From assembly GCF_910592395.1 (NCBI RefSeq), contig NC_088308.1, positions 868,001 to 932,000 on the forward strand: a stretch of DNA of 64,000 nucleotides, written 5' to 3'. Within the stretch, counting starts at the first letter, position 1, and each line of letters opens with the position of its first letter. The notes below the pieces were generated by a model. The model was not told where the DNA came from. It did no database searches and saw nothing but the letters and a program-made list of their open reading frames with translations. Source of the stretch: Lineus longissimus (taxonomy: Eukaryota > Nemertea > Pilidiophora > Heteronemertea > Lineidae). The position numbers were made by a program, and so were the translations under genes. This document shows, piece after piece, positions 62,491-64,000 of the stretch.

Positions 62491-62895
62491 CCTGCTAATA
62501 AACATCACGATTTCCGTATCTATTCAAGCAATTCTATGAGCCAATTCCTGAGTTGACGCTACGAGCAGCTTAATCGTCTCAAATTTCAACTGGCAATTTT
62601 CTTTGGCTGGTTGATTTCAATCAATAGTTGGACGCCCTGTGTTTTACAGGCAGCTGGGTCTCTTCAACTGCTGCTTAGACTTGCGGGTTTCGGTGCTTGA
62701 CATTAACACAGTCCGATGCCCATATGGAGATTACAGCAACACCTATCCTGCTAGTTGGTAGAAAATCAGTGTACGTTTCATCAGATGGCTGAACACCAAA
62801 GTATAACTGTGTAACTTTTTGTGAGGTTGATACTTTTCCCATTGATGTCAAATTGTAATTGAATTTGAATTGTCCATTCACCGCTTAAAAAGAGT

Positions 62896-62945
62896 TTTGG
62901 TAGGTCAAACCATGGAGGTATTCCTCCATGGTCAAACCTACCAAC
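62896..62945. repeat. Short hairpin with CCATGGAGG arms
   Basis: TTGGTAGGTCAAACCATGG then AGG is inverted right after a 4-6-nt loop. About 22-bp arms with a mismatch patch in the middle. Confidence 0.75.
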
Positions 62946-64000
62946 CAACCGATGTCCGCCCAATATCCCCAAAGATAAGACCTTGAGCCTGAGTCACTTG
63001 TGCTTTTATCACGTTACATCCCAGGTCGGGTTCACCGGCCAAGCTTCCAGTAGGACTTTTTCATACGTGGTGCCTGTGTGCGCCGATCACTTATTCGGAT
63101 GTGAGGGTAAACATTTTACTTACATTACAAAATGTCTTGAACATCGTGCTCCAGCACTGTACGTGCTTGAGACTAACTTTGATGATGCACAGATCTCTTA
63201 TACATTGTGTTGGCGCCAATTGAAATAATTACAGTTTACGTTATTTACTGTTAATAATTGGACAAATATAAGGTAATAATTTCACTTCTTAATAATATGT
63301 TATTGATACAACTGCCTCATAAAATAAGATGCGCGAGTAACAGATCGTTTAAAAATCACCGTCGGTGTTAAACCTTGACAGATACAATGTATAATTCAGT
63401 GAAAGTGGCATATTTATCAACTATGTAAACGCCACAATGAGTTTTAGATGATTTAAAAAATGTCATCTGTTGAAGAGGCAAGCGATTGAAATAATGCCAA
63501 ACCTAGTTAACAAATAGCTCTGGCTTCTCGTGTTATCGCAGGTTCTGCTCACAGGGCGCTAATATGCTCTTTATCCGATCACATCATACCTATGCACATC
63601 ATACTTGCATTGTATTGAATACCGGCTAGACTCGGGCAAAGTTGACATACTCTCTTTTACACATTAAGAGGTAACACGATTGAAAGGTAACGCAGCCCAA
63701 TTCTATGTTCAATTAGCTACTAGAATTGTACATTTCCAATGGTGGTCATTACTATTTATCTTTGACCTTCTAATATTGATAGTGGGTGGTGTCACCAAGT
63801 TTACGAGGACTGACCTTTTAATGTGTAAAAGAGAGTATATCATAAGTCATGACCAATCGCCCCTTCGTCTTTTCCATACACATTCACACGTTTCCAGTTC
63901 CTAGCCATAGCAAGGCACTCACTATCAACGGTGTTTGAGTACGTTAATTACTAAGATATAGGAGCCAGTCATACAATGCTGGCTAACATAACCACAGTTA
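62946..64000. other. Non-coding, nothing assigned
   Basis: No supported exon or repeat up to the window end. Confidence 0.4.

Overview
This is animal nuclear DNA, probably from a marine invertebrate that is not a vertebrate. Genes are split by GT-AG introns, intergenic DNA is long and AT-rich, and the window carries a Ginger-type and a Harbinger-type DNA transposon, tRNA-derived SINE-like pieces, minisatellites and frequent ACATGTACATG strings. The species cannot be named from the sequence.

Positions 1 to about 28313 are a recent head-to-tail tandem array of four units (8.30, 5.16, 6.73 and 6.72 kb) and a broken fifth, mostly near-identical. Each full unit carries 'gene A', a three-coding-exon gene for a small secreted peptide of 68-76 aa: a signal-peptide exon, a conserved middle exon and a very short last exon. 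The DNA around the last exon is almost identical between units, but the exon itself is strongly diversified, with substitutions and indels giving four different C-terminal peptides. This is the most striking signal in the window. Each unit also carries exons of 'gene B'. In units 3 and 4 they end in a cysteine-rich LDL-receptor class A (LDLa) exon. In units 1, 2 and 5 that exon is absent. A 264-bp direct repeat (X) flanks the LDLa block in units 3 and 4 and occurs once in units 1 and 2, so loss or gain by recombination is the simple explanation. Every gene B exon is phase 1-1. Each gene A is followed by a 38-bp-arm hairpin and a downstream AATAAA signal.

Unit 1 contains a 2.7-kb Ginger1-like element with a 4-bp CCGG target duplication, placed about 80 bp upstream of the gene A TATA box. 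The empty site is visible in units 2-4.

After the array come a Harbinger remnant (about 28.3-29.05 kb) with broken Myb/SANT-like and HARBI1-like genes, a cluster of short palindromes (29.25-29.48 kb), a compact intact SET-domain methyltransferase gene (30.26-30.72 kb), a 45-bp minisatellite (31.38-31.64 kb) and a CpG-richer promoter-like stretch with a candidate first coding exon at 33.40 kb. From 33.43 kb to the end there is mostly non-coding DNA with SINE-like heads, a 22-bp minisatellite (39.99-40.45 kb), a MITE and inverted repeats. Much of this may be one long first intron, but that is inference.
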